Assembly: GCF_023231945.1 (NCBI RefSeq)
Contig: NZ_JAJLJH010000011.1
Location: forward strand, 1 to 64,000
DNA length: 64,000 bases
Origin: Scleromatobacter humisilvae
GTDB lineage: Bacteria > Pseudomonadota > Gammaproteobacteria > Burkholderiales > Burkholderiaceae_C
Reading direction: 5' to 3'
The first letter of the stretch is position 1. Every line of letters begins with the position of its first letter. The notes under the pieces were generated by a model. It saw only the letters and a program-made list of their open reading frames with translations, did not search any database and was not told the origin of the DNA. Positions 25,926 through 36,613 of the stretch are shown here, in pieces. A program made the translations under genes and the position numbers.

Positions 25926-25958
25926 CTGGCGGCATTCGAAGGACTCGAATGCCGCCAG
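25926..25958 (-). terminator. Perfect 14-bp stem-loop between ald and psd
   Basis: CTGGCGGCATTCGA and TCGAATGCCGCCAG are exact reverse complements separated by AGGAC. It lies 17 bp past the ald stop and 16 bp before the psd start. There is no T-tract on the minus strand (the following bases read ATAAAAT), so it may be a Rho-assisted terminator, an mRNA-stabilising hairpin or a protein-binding site. Confidence 0.55.
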
Positions 25959-25975
25959 CAACCGGCTCGCCCGCC

Positions 25976-27091
25976 TCAGTTCAGCAGGGCGTCCGCCGGC
26001 GTGTAGTCGTAGCCCAGGCCCTTCGCCACGGCCTCGAACGTCACCTTGCCGTGCGCCACGTTCAGGCCGGCCTTCAGGTGCGGATTGCCGCGCATCGCGG
26101 CCTGCCAGCCGAGGTCGGCCAGCGCGAGGCCCGGCCCGATGGTCGCGTTGTTGAGGGCGAAGGTCGACGTGCGCGCGACGGCGCCGGGCATGTTGGCGAC
26201 GCAGTAGTGCACGACGCCGTCGACCACGTAGGTGGGCTCGGCGTGCGTGGTGGCGTGCGAGGTCTCGAAGCAGCCGCCCTGGTCGATCGCCACGTCGACG
26301 ACGACCGCGCCCTTGCGCATGCGCGAGATCATGTCGCGCGTGACGAGCTTGGGCGCCGCCGCGCCGGGGATCAGCACGCCGCCGACGACGAGGTCCGCCG
26401 CGAGCACCGACTCTTCCACCGAGTGCGCGTTCGAATAAAGCGTCGTGATGCGGTTGCCGAACACGAGGTCCAGCTGGCGCAGGCGGTCGACGTTCTTGTC
26501 CAGCACGGTCACGCGCGCGCCCGCGCCCACCGCGCACTGCAGCGCGTGCGTGCCCACCACGCCCGCGCCGAGGATCACGACGTGCCCCGGCGCCACGCCC
26601 GGCACGCCACCGAGCAGCACGCCCATCCCGCCCTTGCTCTTCTCGAGGTGCGCGGCGCCGGCCTGGATGGACATGCGCCCCGCCACCTCGCTCATCGGCG
26701 CGAGCAGCGGCAGGCCGCCGTTGGCGCCGGTGATGGTCTCGTAGGCCACGCAGACCGCGCCCGACTTCACCAGCGCGGCCGTCTGCTCCGGATCCGGCGC
26801 CAGGTGCAGGTAGGTGTAGAGCAACTGGCCCGGGCGCAGCATCGCGCACTCCTGCGGCTGCGGCTCCTTGACCTTGACGATCATGTCGGCGGCCGCGAAG
26901 ACCTCCGGCGCGGTGTCGACCAGCGTCGCGCCGGCGGCCTTGTACTGCGCGTCGTCGAGGCCGATCGCCGAGCCGGCGCCGGCCTGCACCATCACGGAGT
27001 GGCCGTGCGCGACGAACTCGCGCACGCTCGCGGGGGTCAGGCCGACGCGGTATTCGTGATTCTTGATTTCCTTCGGAACGCCGATCTTCAT
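25976..27091 (-). CDS. ald: Alanine dehydrogenase
   Basis: Catalyses reversible NAD-dependent oxidative deamination of L-alanine to pyruvate and ammonia. The 371-aa product begins MKIGVPKEIKNHEYRVGLTPASV, the family's standard opening, with the pyruvate-binding Arg/Lys, K74-region VKVKEPQPQE, His in YTYLHLAPDP and the NAD fold VVILGAGVVGTHALQ. Length (about 370 aa) is typical. It is divergent from a LysR-type regulator with about 100 bp between. Confidence 0.96.
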   Translation of the reverse strand: MKIGVPKEIKNHEYRVGLTPASVREFVAHGHSVMVQAGAGSAIGLDDAQYKAAGATLVDTAPEVFAAADMIVKVKEPQPQECAMLRPGQLLYTYLHLAPDPEQTAALVKSGAVCVAYETITGANGGLPLLAPMSEVAGRMSIQAGAAHLEKSKGGMGVLLGGVPGVAPGHVVILGAGVVGTHALQCAVGAGARVTVLDKNVDRLRQLDLVFGNRITTLYSNAHSVEESVLAADLVVGGVLIPGAAAPKLVTRDMISRMRKGAVVVDVAIDQGGCFETSHATTHAEPTYVVDGVVHYCVANMPGAVARTSTFALNNATIGPGLALADLGWQAAMRGNPHLKAGLNVAHGKVTFEAVAKGLGYDYTPADALLN

Positions 27092-27193
27092 GGGAGGTCT
27101 CCGTGGTTGGTCTTGTGGACGAATCCAGCGTAGGCCGAGCCCGGGAAAGTGTGAAGCTGCATCGCAAATACTGCGATTACAGTAGCGCTACTT

Positions 27194-28147
27194 ATGAACA
27201 ACCTGCTCGACCCCGCCGCGCTCGAGTCGCTCGCCGCGCTGGCCGAGGCCGGCAGCTTCGAGCGCGCGGCGCAGTTGCTGTCGATCACGCAGTCGGCGGT
27301 GTCGCAGCGGCTGCGCGCGTTGGAGACACAGGTCGGGCAGCTGCTGGTGGTGCGTTCGCGTCCGCTGCGGATGACGGAGCCCGGCAAGGTGCTGTTGCGA
27401 TATGCGCGCCAGCTCCAGGCCCTGCGCGCCGACGCCGCCCGCGAGCTGGGCGCGACGCAGACGCGCGAGGAGCGCCTGCCGATCGCGATCAACGCCGACA
27501 GCCTCGCCACCTGGGTGCTGGGCGCGCTCGACGCGCTGGTGCACGCCGGCCAGCGCGAGGGCTACGGACTGGAGCTGATCGTCGACGACCAGGACTTCAC
27601 GCACGACCGCCTGCGCGAAGGCGAGGTGCTGGGCTGCGTGTCGACCGTGTCGATGGCCTTGCGCGGCTGCACCTGCCAGCCGCTGGGCCACATGCGCTAC
27701 ATCGCCGTCGCCAGTCCCGCGTTCGTGGCCGGGGCCATGCCCACGGGCCTCAACGAGGCCAACTTCGCGCGCCTGCCGTTCATCGTGTTCAACCGCAAGG
27801 ACGACATGCAGGCGCAGTGGGTCGCGCGCGCGATGGGCGTGCGCGACCCGAGGCTGAAGGAGCGCTTCGTGCCGTCCAGCGAGGCCGGCGCGCGCGCCGC
27901 CGTGATGGGCTGGGGCGTCGCGGTCATTCCGGAGCTGCTGGCGCGGCCGCATCTCGACGCCGGCACGCTGGTGGCGATCCGGCCCGAGGTGACGATCGAT
28001 GTCGCGCTGTACTGGCATCAATGGAAGCTGGGCAGCGGCATCGACGCCCCGGCCGACGACGGCGCCGCCAACGCCCGGCCCGGCCTGATGGAACAGATCG
28101 GCCAGGCGCTGATCGCCGGCGCGCGTGCCGCGCTGTTGCAACCATGA
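27194..28147 (+). CDS. LysR-family regulator, ArgP/LysG type
   Basis: A 317-aa LysR-type regulator: N-terminal winged helix (LESLAALAEAGSFERAAQLLSITQSAVSQRLRALE, about 12-45), then an effector-binding domain. The subgroup looks like ArgP/IciA/LysG, which sense basic amino acids and usually control the exporter argO/lysE; no exporter is beside it here. Instead it is divergent from alanine dehydrogenase, so control of ald in response to an amino acid is the simplest inference. Confidence 0.85.
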   Translation: MNNLLDPAALESLAALAEAGSFERAAQLLSITQSAVSQRLRALETQVGQLLVVRSRPLRMTEPGKVLLRYARQLQALRADAARELGATQTREERLPIAINADSLATWVLGALDALVHAGQREGYGLELIVDDQDFTHDRLREGEVLGCVSTVSMALRGCTCQPLGHMRYIAVASPAFVAGAMPTGLNEANFARLPFIVFNRKDDMQAQWVARAMGVRDPRLKERFVPSSEAGARAAVMGWGVAVIPELLARPHLDAGTLVAIRPEVTIDVALYWHQWKLGSGIDAPADDGAANARPGLMEQIGQALIAGARAALLQP

Positions 28148-28157
28148 AAATCACGAC

Positions 28158-29129
28158 ATGCTGATCCTCGAGACCGACCGACTGCGCCTGCGCTGGTTCA
28201 CCGGCACCGACACCGACGCCGACTTCCTGCGCGGCCTGCTCAACGACCCCGGCTGGCTCGCCAACATCGGCGAACGCAACGTGCGCACGCGGCGCCAGGC
28301 GCGCAACTGGATCGCGATGCGCCACACGGCCACCTACGGGCGGCTGGGATTCGGCTTCTGGGCCGTCGAGCGCAAGTCCGACGGCGCGCTGATGGGCATG
28401 TGCGGCCTGATCAAGCGCGACACGCTGCTGGAGGCCGACGTCGGCTACGCGCTGATGCCCGCGTTCCGCGGCCACGGCTACGCACGCGAGGCCGCCGCGG
28501 CCTGCTTGCGCTACGCGCAGGACGTGCTGGGCATGGCCGAGGTGTGGGGCATCACCGGCCCCGCCAATGCCGCGTCGGCCACCGTGCTGCAGCAGATCGG
28601 GCTGCACGACGGCGGCATCACGCGCCTGGTCGGCGAGGAGCGCGAGACCTGGATCTTCAAGTCGCCGCGCGTCGAGCAAGGCGACGACCAGGCGCAGATC
28701 GACGCGCTGACACGCCGCTTCCTCGCCGCGTTCACCAACCGCGACGGCGTCATCCCGACGCTGCCCGCGCTGCCGCACTACTTCATGCTGGACGCCACGG
28801 TCCGCGTGGCCGACGCGCTCGGCACGATCACGACGACCGACCTCCACGGCTTCATCGCGCCGCGCGCCGAGCTGCTGGTCGGCGGCCGCCTGAAGGACTT
28901 CGAGGAGCACGAGACCGAGTCGCGCACGGAGATCCGCGGCGGCATCGCGCAACGCTGGCTGCGCTACGCCAAACGCGGCAGGCTGGATGGCGTCGCGTTC
29001 GACGGCGCCGGCACCAAGTCGCTGCAGTTCGTGCGCACGACGCGCGGCTGGAAGATTGCGTCGCTCGTGTGGACGGACGACCTGCCCTATGCACCGGCTC
29101 GGCGCGACAGCGGCGGCGCGCACGGATAA
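28158..29129 (+). CDS. GNAT acetyltransferase fused to an NTF2/SnoaL-like domain
   Basis: A 323-aa two-domain protein. Residues 1-170 form a RimJ/RimL-type GNAT domain: [55 protein letters not shown] (acetyl-CoA loop) and [17 protein letters not shown]. Residues about 178-315 look like a DUF4440/SnoaL NTF2-like cone ([15 protein letters not shown] ... [11 protein letters not shown] ... GWKIASLVW). The fusion could acetylate a ligand held by the second domain. The ATG at 28158 follows the LysR gene by 10 bp. Confidence 0.8.
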   Translation: MLILETDRLRLRWFTGTDTDADFLRGLLNDPGWLANIGERNVRTRRQARNWIAMRHTATYGRLGFGFWAVERKSDGALMGMCGLIKRDTLLEADVGYALMPAFRGHGYAREAAAACLRYAQDVLGMAEVWGITGPANAASATVLQQIGLHDGGITRLVGEERETWIFKSPRVEQGDDQAQIDALTRRFLAAFTNRDGVIPTLPALPHYFMLDATVRVADALGTITTTDLHGFIAPRAELLVGGRLKDFEEHETESRTEIRGGIAQRWLRYAKRGRLDGVAFDGAGTKSLQFVRTTRGWKIASLVWTDDLPYAPARRDSGGAHG

Positions 29130-29136
29130 TCGCGCC

Positions 29137-29853
29137 ATGATTCGATTGATCGTCGGCCTCGGCAACCCCGGGGCGGAATACGAGGACACGCGCCACAACG
29201 CCGGTTTCTGGTGGGTGGACGGCGCGGTGCGCCAGCTCAAGGGCGCGCTCGTGCACGACCCGAAGTACCACGGCTTCGTCGCGCGCGTGAACCGGCCCGA
29301 GGGCCCGGTGTGGCTGCAGCAGCCGCTGACCTACATGAACCTCTCGGGCAAGGCCGTCGCGCCGCTCGCGCGCTTCTTCAAGATCCTGCCCGACGAGATC
29401 CTGGTGGTGCACGACGAACTCGACATCCCGCCTGGCCAGATGAAGCTCAAGAAGGGTGGCGGCAACGGCGGCCACAACGGGCTGAAGGACATCCAGGCCC
29501 AGCTCGGCACCGGCGATTTCTGGCGCCTGCGCCTGGGCATCGGCCATCCCGGCGACCGCAACGAGGTCGCGGCCTACGTGCTGCGCAAGCCGCCAAGCGC
29601 CGAACGGGCACTTATCGAGGCGAATGTCGACGACAGCCTGAAAGCCCTCGACATGCTGCTGGCGGGCGACATGGACAAGGCCATGATGAAGATCCACGCC
29701 AAGCCACCGCGCCCGAAGCCTCCCCGCCCACCGCAGCTGAATCCGCTGCTGCAAGGGCTGATGAACAAGGTGCCGGCGGCCACGCCGTCGCCGTCCCACC
29801 CTGCGAGCCCTGCGGGGCCGGCCGCGGCCGGCACGCAGGAGCCCCCCGAGTGA
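29137..29853 (+). CDS. pth: Peptidyl-tRNA hydrolase
   Basis: Cleaves peptidyl-tRNAs released from stalled ribosomes. The 238-aa protein shows [20 protein letters not shown] with catalytic H20, the [10 protein letters not shown] substrate-binding motif, [11 protein letters not shown] (catalytic Asp) and [14 protein letters not shown]. The enzyme core ends near residue 190; a Pro/Ala/Lys-rich tail of about 45 residues follows, absent from E. coli Pth. Normally prs-rplY-pth are adjacent; here about 6 kb of other genes separates them from rplY. Confidence 0.95.
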   Translation: MIRLIVGLGNPGAEYEDTRHNAGFWWVDGAVRQLKGALVHDPKYHGFVARVNRPEGPVWLQQPLTYMNLSGKAVAPLARFFKILPDEILVVHDELDIPPGQMKLKKGGGNGGHNGLKDIQAQLGTGDFWRLRLGIGHPGDRNEVAAYVLRKPPSAERALIEANVDDSLKALDMLLAGDMDKAMMKIHAKPPRPKPPRPPQLNPLLQGLMNKVPAATPSPSHPASPAGPAAAGTQEPPE

Positions 29854-30449
29854 TCCATCCGACCCGACTTTCCACCTTCTGTCCAACCCCGGCCGCGCCC
29901 GCTCGCCCGGCTGCGCGCGACGCGCGCACGCGCGGCCGGCGCGCGCTCGCGGTCGCGACCTGCGCTGCGGTGCTGCAGGCCGCCGGCCTGAACGCCACCG
30001 CCGCGCAGGCGCGCAAGCCGCGAGCGCCCAAGGCCGCGTCCACGCCGTCCACGGCGCAGATCCTCGCGCCGTCGGCCGCCACCGTGCCCGACGCCCTGTC
30101 GCCGGACAAGCTGATCTACCGCTGCGGCAACACCTATTCGTCGCAGGCCTGTGCGAACGCGAAGCGTGTAGACGTCGCGGACGAGCGCTCGGACGCGCAG
30201 CGGCGTCAGTCGGAAGAACTCACCGCGCGCGACAAGCGCCTGGCCGCGTGGCTGGAGGCCCAGCGACACGAGCGCGAGGCCGCGGCATCGGCCGCGTCCG
30301 CGACCAGGACGACGCGCGTCGCCAAGGCGAGCAAGGAATGCGGCGCCAAGAGCAAGGAGTCCTGCCCGGCCGGCGAGCCGGTCACGCGCCAGACGCGAAC
30401 CATCGCCGTCCTCGCGCCGCCGAGCCCCGTCGCGGGCAAGTCAAGATAG
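29850..30449 (+). CDS. DUF4124-like exported hypothetical protein
   Basis: A 199-aa protein from GTG 29850, overlapping the pth stop by 4 bp (GTGA). The N-terminus is basic and followed by a hydrophobic stretch ([25 protein letters not shown]), a signal-like segment after a long n-region. The centre [21 protein letters not shown] matches the short DUF4124 pattern (K/R-C-x(5-8)-YS-x-x-P/A-C). Then follows an Arg/Glu/Ala-rich coiled region and a Cys pair ([13 protein letters not shown]). Function unknown. Confidence 0.65.
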   Translation: MIHPTRLSTFCPTPAAPARPAARDARTRGRRALAVATCAAVLQAAGLNATAAQARKPRAPKAASTPSTAQILAPSAATVPDALSPDKLIYRCGNTYSSQACANAKRVDVADERSDAQRRQSEELTARDKRLAAWLEAQRHEREAAASAASATRTTRVAKASKECGAKSKESCPAGEPVTRQTRTIAVLAPPSPVAGKSR

Positions 30450-30471
30450 CCGTGTCAGCCCGGCAACGCCG

Positions 30472-31249
<778 letters not shown>

Positions 31250-31354
31250 GAAGGGCCTTGCTGGCGCGGCCGCGGCCGCGTTGTCTCGTTCTGGAATCGT
31301 CGCCTCGATCATTCCACAGTCGAGGTGTTCGCGGGTTAGGCGAAGTTGCGTAGG

Positions 31355-32158
31355 TCAGCGCTTGCGGATCAGGTGGGCATGCACCGCGCCGGCGCGCGCA
31401 TGCCGGTAGAGCTCGAGGCCCCGCTCGGACAGCGACGCCGCCTCGAACGGCGCCGACGCCTCGAGGTAGATCCAGCCCTGCGGCACGACGCAATGGACCG
31501 ATGCGGCCAGCGCCGCTTCGAAGACGTTGGCGTCGAACGGCGGGTCGAGGAAGACCAGGTCGAACTGCGCCGGCGCGCGCTTCATCCAGGCCATCGCGTC
31601 GGCCTGCGTGATGGTCACGGCGGCCGCGCCGAGCCGGGTCTTGCTGGCGGCCAGCCCGGCGACCAGCTTCGTCTCGCGCTCCAGCATCTGCACCGTCGTC
31701 GCGCCGCGCGACGCCGCCTCGAAGCCCAGCACGCCGGTGCCGGCGAAGGCGTCGAGCACGCTCCAGCCGCTCAGGTCCTGGCCCAGCCAGTTGAACAGCG
31801 TCTCGCGCACGCGGTCGGGCGTAGGGCGCAGGCCGGGCAGGTCGGGCACGGGCAGCAGGCTGCGGCGCCACTGGCCGCCGATGATGCGGATCTCGTGCGC
31901 CGCGTGCACCGCGGCGCGGCGCTCGCGCTTCTGCGCCAGCTTCTGCGCGGGCGTGAGCTCCACGGGCGGTGCCGCAGCGGCGGTGCGCGCGGCACGGGCG
32001 GCACGGGTGTTGCGCACGGGAGCGGCATCGTCGTCCCAGGGATCGGGCGCGCGGGGAGTCTTCTTCACGGGAGCTTTCGTCGAATCAGGTGCAATTGTCG
32101 CAGGGGCGGCTTCTTGCTGCCGGCGAGCCGAAGCCAGAGGGGTCTGGCCCCTCCTCAC
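31355..32158 (-). CDS. rsmD: 16S rRNA (guanine966-N2)-methyltransferase RsmD
   Basis: Methylates G966 of 16S rRNA. The domain begins at HEIRIIGGQWRRS with PTPDRVRETLFNWL, SAM-binding VLDAFAGTGVLGFEAASRG and the catalytic LVFLDPPF. The frame allows 267 aa, with about 85 residues of Ala/Pro/Arg-rich sequence before the domain; the true start may be nearer the domain. coaD and the ferredoxin follow on the same strand. Confidence 0.92.
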   Translation of the reverse strand: MRRGQTPLASARRQQEAAPATIAPDSTKAPVKKTPRAPDPWDDDAAPVRNTRAARAARTAAAAPPVELTPAQKLAQKRERRAAVHAAHEIRIIGGQWRRSLLPVPDLPGLRPTPDRVRETLFNWLGQDLSGWSVLDAFAGTGVLGFEAASRGATTVQMLERETKLVAGLAASKTRLGAAAVTITQADAMAWMKRAPAQFDLVFLDPPFDANVFEAALAASVHCVVPQGWIYLEASAPFEAASLSERGLELYRHARAGAVHAHLIRKR

Positions 32159-32222
32159 TTCGCGCCGGGATGTCGACCGCAGCGCTGCAGCAGTCGCGAA
32201 GGGAGGTCGGCGCCGCGCCTGC

Positions 32223-33002
32223 CTACAGCCGGACCGGGATCCCGCGCGCGGCCATCAGCGCCTTCGCCTCGCCCACCGTGTGCTCGCCGTAGTGGAAGAT
32301 GCTGGCGGCCAGCACCGCGTCGGCACCGCCTCGCTGCACGCCGTCGGCCAGGTGATCCAGCGTGCCGACGCCGCCGGAGGCGATCACCGGCACGGAGACG
32401 GCGTCGGCCACGGCGCGCGTCAGCTCTAGGTCGAAGCCCGAGCGCGTGCCGTCGCGATCCATGCTGGTGAGCAGGATCTCGCCGGCACCGCGCGCCACCA
32501 TCTCGCGCGCCCAGGCGATGGCATCGAGTCCGGTGTTCTTGCGGCCGCCGTGCGTGTAGACGTCCCAGCCGGGGCCACGCGCGACGGCGTCCTCGGCGCT
32601 GCGGCGCTTGGCATCGATCGCCACGACGATGCACTGCGCGCCATACCGGTCCGACGAGTCGCTGATGACCTGCGGGTTGGCGACGGCCGCCGAATTGAAG
32701 CTGACCTTGTCGGCGCCGGCGTTGAGCAGTCGCCGCACGTCCGAGACCTCGCGGACACCACCGCCCACCGTCAGCGGGATGAACACCTGCGAGGCCACCG
32801 CCTCGATGATGGGCAGGATCAGCCCGCGTGCGTCGCTGGTGGCGGTGATGTCGAGGAAGGTGAGCTCGTCGGCGCCCTGCTCGTTGTAGCGCGCGGCGAT
32901 CTCCACCGGATCGCCGGCGTCGCGCAGTTCGACGAAGTTGACGCCCTTGACGACGCGACCGCCGGTCACGTCGAGGCACGGAATGATTCGTTTGGCGAGC
33001 AT
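32223..33002 (-). CDS. hisF: Imidazole glycerol phosphate synthase, cyclase subunit
   Basis: With HisH forms IGP and AICAR from PRFAR. A 259-aa TIM barrel: [11 protein letters not shown] (Asp11 region), [24 protein letters not shown], and [16 protein letters not shown] phosphate-binding loops. Last histidine gene of the cluster here; hisI and hisE, which usually follow in relatives, are missing and rsmD comes next. Confidence 0.97.
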   Translation of the reverse strand: MLAKRIIPCLDVTGGRVVKGVNFVELRDAGDPVEIAARYNEQGADELTFLDITATSDARGLILPIIEAVASQVFIPLTVGGGVREVSDVRRLLNAGADKVSFNSAAVANPQVISDSSDRYGAQCIVVAIDAKRRSAEDAVARGPGWDVYTHGGRKNTGLDAIAWAREMVARGAGEILLTSMDRDGTRSGFDLELTRAVADAVSVPVIASGGVGTLDHLADGVQRGGADAVLAASIFHYGEHTVGEAKALMAARGIPVRL

Positions 33003-33049
33003 GGATTCGGGCGCAGTCGCCCGCCTGAAAAATGACCAACCAGCGAGGA

Positions 33050-33793
33050 TCAGCCGGCGAGCAGTTCGTCGGCGCGCGTCTGTGCCTTGGTGAAGTCGAG
33101 CGCGCCGGTGTAGATCGAGCGGCCGCAGATCACGCCCTCGATGCCCTCGTCCTCGACGGCGCACAGCTTCTCGATGTCTGCGATGCCGGCGAGGCCTCCG
33201 GAGGCGAACACCGGGATCGTGAGCGCCTGCGCGAGCTTGACGGTCGACTCGATGTTGACGCCGGTGAGCATGCCGTCGCGGCCGATGTCGGTGTAGATCA
33301 CGCCCTCGACGCCGTAGTCCTGGAACTTCAGCGCGAGGTCGACCACCTCGTGGCCGGTGAGCTTGCTCCAGCCGTCGGTGGCGACCTTGCCGTCCTTGGC
33401 GTCGAGGCCGACGATGATGTGGCCGCCGAACGCGGTGCAGGCGTCCTTCAGGAAGCCCGGGCTCTTGACCGCGGCCGTTCCGATGATGATGTAGCTCAGG
33501 CCGTCGTCGAGGTAGCGCTCGATGGTGTCGAGGTCGCGGATGCCGCCGCCCAGCTGGATCGGGATCTCGTTGCCGATCTCCTTGATGATCGCCTTGACCG
33601 CCGACTCGTTGACCGGCTTGCCCGCGAAGGCGCCGTTCAGGTCGACGAGATGCAGGCGTCGCGCGCCGGCATCGAGCCATCGTCGCGCCATCGCGGCGGG
33701 GTCGTCTCCGAAGCTCGTGGAGACCGACATGTCACCTTGTTCGAGTCGAACGCAGTGACCGTCCTTGAGATCGATCGCGGGAATCAGCAGCAT
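33050..33793 (-). CDS. hisA: Phosphoribosyl-formimino-AICAR-phosphate isomerase
   Basis: Isomerises ProFAR to PRFAR in histidine synthesis. The 247-aa TIM barrel begins [16 protein letters not shown] (catalytic Asp8), has [16 protein letters not shown], and the second catalytic Asp in [10 protein letters not shown], followed by [13 protein letters not shown]. It lies between hisH (12 bp gap) and hisF (47 bp gap) on the same strand. Confidence 0.97.
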   Translation of the reverse strand: MLLIPAIDLKDGHCVRLEQGDMSVSTSFGDDPAAMARRWLDAGARRLHLVDLNGAFAGKPVNESAVKAIIKEIGNEIPIQLGGGIRDLDTIERYLDDGLSYIIIGTAAVKSPGFLKDACTAFGGHIIVGLDAKDGKVATDGWSKLTGHEVVDLALKFQDYGVEGVIYTDIGRDGMLTGVNIESTVKLAQALTIPVFASGGLAGIADIEKLCAVEDEGIEGVICGRSIYTGALDFTKAQTRADELLAG

Positions 33794-33805
33794 GGCTCGG
33801 GCCCG

Positions 33806-34453
33806 TCAGGGCATCCAGTGCAGGAAGTTGCGGTAGAGCGCCAGACCGAGGTCGGCGCTTTTCTCGGGGTGGAACTGGGTCGCGAAAATATTATCCCGCG
33901 TCACCGCCGAGGTAAAGCGTTCGCCGTATTCGGTGGTGCCGGCGCTGTGGCGGACCTCCGACGGCGCCGCGTGGAAGCTGTGCACGAAGTAGAACCAGCT
34001 CTCGTCCGGGATGCCGCCCCACAGCGGATGCGCGAACTCCTGGCGCACGCGGTTCCAGCCCATCTGGGGCACCTTGAAGCGGCTGCCGTCGTCCTGCAGG
34101 CGGCCGTCGAGCCGGAAGCGCTTGACGGTGCCGGGGATCAGACCCAGGCCCGGCGTGTCCTGCTCCTCGCTGTGATCGAGCAGCATCTGCATGCCCACGC
34201 ACACGCCCAGCATCGGCTTGCGGGCGGCGGCGTCGAGCACCGCCTCCAGCATGCCGGAGTCGCGCAGCTCGCGCATGCAGTCGCGGATCGCGCCCTGGCC
34301 CGGCAGGACGATGCGGTCGGCCTTGAACACCTGATCGGCCCGTTGCGTGATGACGACCTCGACGCCGCTGCCCTCGGCCGCCTTGATCACGGCCTGCGAC
34401 ACGGACTTCAGGTTGCCCATGCCGTAGTCGACGACCGCCACCGTGGAAGTCAC
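33806..34453 (-). CDS. hisH: Imidazole glycerol phosphate synthase, glutaminase subunit
   Basis: Supplies ammonia to HisF. The 215-aa class I glutamine amidotransferase has [12 protein letters not shown], the nucleophile in [11 protein letters not shown], and the His/Glu pair in [14 protein letters not shown]. The start overlaps the hisB stop by 4 bp, so the pair is coupled. Confidence 0.97.
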   Translation of the reverse strand: MTSTVAVVDYGMGNLKSVSQAVIKAAEGSGVEVVITQRADQVFKADRIVLPGQGAIRDCMRELRDSGMLEAVLDAAARKPMLGVCVGMQMLLDHSEEQDTPGLGLIPGTVKRFRLDGRLQDDGSRFKVPQMGWNRVRQEFAHPLWGGIPDESWFYFVHSFHAAPSEVRHSAGTTEYGERFTSAVTRDNIFATQFHPEKSADLGLALYRNFLHWMP

Positions 34454-35046
34454 AGGCTGCCCTTCGTCGACGGAATGACGCCCAGCGAGCGCGGATCCAG
34501 CGTCATGGCCATGCGCAGCGCGCGCCCGAACGCCTTGAAGATCGTCTCGGCCTGGTGGTGCGCGTTGTGGCCCTTCAGGTTGTCGATGTGCAGCGACACG
34601 CCGGCGTGGTTCGAGAAACCCTGGAAGAACTCGAACGTGAGCTGGGTGTCGAACGCGCCGATCATGCCGGACTTGAAATCGACGTCCATGAACAGGCCCG
34701 GGCGGCCGGAGAAATCGATCACGACGCGCGACAACGCCTCGTCGAGCGGCACATACGCGTGGCCGTATCGCGTCAGGCCCTTCTTGTCGCCGACCGCTTG
34801 CGCCACCGCCTGGCCCAGCGTGATGCCGACGTCCTCGACGGTGTGGTGGCCGTCGATGTGCAGGTCGCCGACGGCGTGGATGTCGAGGTCGATCAGGCCG
34901 TGGCGGGCGATCTGGTCCAGCATGTGGTCGAAGAAGCCGATGCCGGTCTCGAGCTTCGAGACGCCGGTGCCGTCGAGATTGACGCTCACGCGGATCTGCG
35001 TTTCCTTGGTGTCGCGCTGGACGGTGGCGGTGCGTTGCGTGGTCAT
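34450..35046 (-). CDS. hisB: Imidazoleglycerol-phosphate dehydratase
   Basis: Dehydrates IGP to imidazole acetol phosphate. A 198-aa monofunctional enzyme (no phosphatase domain), with the metal-binding histidines in [15 protein letters not shown] and [20 protein letters not shown]. It overlaps hisC and hisH by 4 bp each. Confidence 0.97.
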   Translation of the reverse strand: MTTQRTATVQRDTKETQIRVSVNLDGTGVSKLETGIGFFDHMLDQIARHGLIDLDIHAVGDLHIDGHHTVEDVGITLGQAVAQAVGDKKGLTRYGHAYVPLDEALSRVVIDFSGRPGLFMDVDFKSGMIGAFDTQLTFEFFQGFSNHAGVSLHIDNLKGHNAHHQAETIFKAFGRALRMAMTLDPRSLGVIPSTKGSL

Positions 35047-36131
35047 GACGTCAGTTCTTCGAGGGCGCCGCGCAGCGCGGCCAGGGTCTGCGGGTTCTCT
35101 TCGGGCGTGCCGATCGTGATGCGGATGCAGTTGGCCAGCAGCGGATGCAGCCCCGACACGTTCTTGATCAGCACCCCGCGCGCGCGCATGCCCTCGAACA
35201 CGCGCTTCGCGTCGGGCACGCGCGCGAGGATCATGTTGGCTTCGCTGGGGAACGCACGCACGCCGGGCAGCTTCGCGATCTCGCCGTGGAGCTTCTCACG
35301 TTCGGCGCGGATCGTCGCGGCCTGTTTCGCATATTCATCGACGTGTTCGAGCGCGAACAGCGCCGCCTCGCAATTGAGCACGCTGACGTTGAACGGCGGG
35401 CGCAGCTTGTCGATCTCGGCGATCAGCGGCTGGCGCCCCATCATGTAGCCGATGCGCACGCCGGCCAGGCCGAACTTGCTCATCGTGCGCATCAGCACGA
35501 CATGCTCGTGGCGCCTCAACCGGTCCAGCGAATCGCGCGCGGCGAACGGCTGGTAGGCCTCGTCGATCACCACCAGGCCGGGTGCGGCCTCGATGATGGC
35601 GTCGATGACGTCGTCGTCCCACAGGTTGGCGGTCGGGTTGTTCGGGTAGGCGATGTAGAGCAGCGCGGGCTGGTGCTCGCGCACCGCGGCCAGCATCGCC
35701 GGGCCGTCGAGCTCGAAGTCCGGCGTCAGCGGCACGCCGACGAACCTCAGGCCCTGCAGCTTCGCGGACATCTCGTACATCACGAAGCCGGGCAGCGGCG
35801 CCATCACGACGTTGCCGGGGACATCCGCGGCCAGCGTCAGCAGGCTGATCAGCTCGTCGGAGCCGTTGCCCAGCATGATGTCGCAGCCTTCGGGCATGCG
35901 TGCGTGCTTCGCGAGCTCGGCCCGCAGGACGTCTCCGCGCTCGGCCGGGTAGCGGTTCAGCGCGACCTCGGCCAGGCGCTCGCCGAGCGCCTGGCGCAAG
36001 GGCGCCGGCAGGCGGAACGGATTCTCCATCGTGTCCACCTTCACGAAGCCGGCGCTGGGCTGGACGGCGTAGCCGTGCATGCCCTGGACGTCGGCGCGAA
36101 GGAAGCGGGACATGCGGTCGGACAAGGTCAT
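35043..36131 (-). CDS. hisC: Histidinol-phosphate aminotransferase
   Basis: PLP-dependent transamination of imidazole acetol phosphate. The 362-aa fold-type I enzyme has [37 protein letters not shown] and the PLP-lysine region [19 protein letters not shown]. The ATG at 36131 is used; an in-frame ATG six codons in ([11 protein letters not shown]) is an alternative. With the first ATG the gene overlaps the toxin stop by 4 bp (ATGA), so hisC translation may depend on the toxin gene upstream. Confidence 0.96.
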   Translation of the reverse strand: MTLSDRMSRFLRADVQGMHGYAVQPSAGFVKVDTMENPFRLPAPLRQALGERLAEVALNRYPAERGDVLRAELAKHARMPEGCDIMLGNGSDELISLLTLAADVPGNVVMAPLPGFVMYEMSAKLQGLRFVGVPLTPDFELDGPAMLAAVREHQPALLYIAYPNNPTANLWDDDVIDAIIEAAPGLVVIDEAYQPFAARDSLDRLRRHEHVVLMRTMSKFGLAGVRIGYMMGRQPLIAEIDKLRPPFNVSVLNCEAALFALEHVDEYAKQAATIRAEREKLHGEIAKLPGVRAFPSEANMILARVPDAKRVFEGMRARGVLIKNVSGLHPLLANCIRITIGTPEENPQTLAALRGALEELTS

Positions 36132-36613
36132 GGCGATGGCTCTTGAACAGTGAGTACCGGCGAATCGCCGTCAAGGATTTCCGGGCCCACGAGAAACGGA
36201 TTGACGATCCGCAGCTTGTCGATGATCTGCCCGTGTTGCAGATCCTCGGTCAGCAGGAGCGTGCAGGACTGGTGCTGGGCGGCCGCGACGATCATCGAGT
36301 CCCACCAGCTCAGCTTGTAGCGGGCCTCGACGGCCCAGGCCGTCTCGACCGTCTGGTGGTCGATCTGCCAGGGCTTCCAGTGCTGATAACGCCGCACTTC
36401 CGCCCGGGCATCGCCCTGCGTGATCCATGCTGCGAGCTTGCCCGTCGCGTTGGCGTAGTACTCGTTGAGCACCTGCGTCGAGAGACGGCCGCAACGGCGC
36501 GTCCACAACGCGGTGAGCCACTCGCGGGCGCACTGATGCTTGTCCGGTCGTCGACCGTCGTCCGCGTAGAGCAGGACGTTGGTATCAACGAAAACGATCG
36601 AGTCGCTCGGCAT
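36128..36613 (-). CDS. vapC: PIN-domain toxin (VapC type)
   Basis: A 161-aa PIN-domain ribonuclease. The acidic tetrad is visible: D10 (VFVDTNVLLY), E51 (QVLNEYY), D105 (WWDSMIVAAA) and D124 (LLTEDLQHG). VapC toxins usually cut tRNA or rRNA. Translation from ATG 36613 is chosen; a GTG four codons earlier is possible. The 5' end overlaps the antitoxin by 29 bp and the stop overlaps the hisC start by 4 bp, embedding the pair in the histidine operon. The vapC symbol denotes the family; specificity is unknown. Confidence 0.88.
   Translation of the reverse strand: MPSDSIVFVDTNVLLYADDGRRPDKHQCAREWLTALWTRRCGRLSTQVLNEYYANATGKLAAWITQGDARAEVRRYQHWKPWQIDHQTVETAWAVEARYKLSWWDSMIVAAAQHQSCTLLLTEDLQHGQIIDKLRIVNPFLVGPEILDGDSPVLTVQEPSP

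Noticed and set aside
24239-27133. Long plus-strand frame of 964 codons
   Set aside because: Antisense to the PEP-CTERM gene, psd and ald, all well supported; composition is shadow-like.
24741-27167. Minus-strand frame of 808 codons
   Set aside because: Same strand as psd and ald but in another frame; Arg/Gly-rich and without motifs.
29841-29850. CCCCCCGAG near the pth stop as a third repeat copy
   Set aside because: It lacks the following GGGG and hairpin context, and is explained by Pro/Glu codons of the pth tail.
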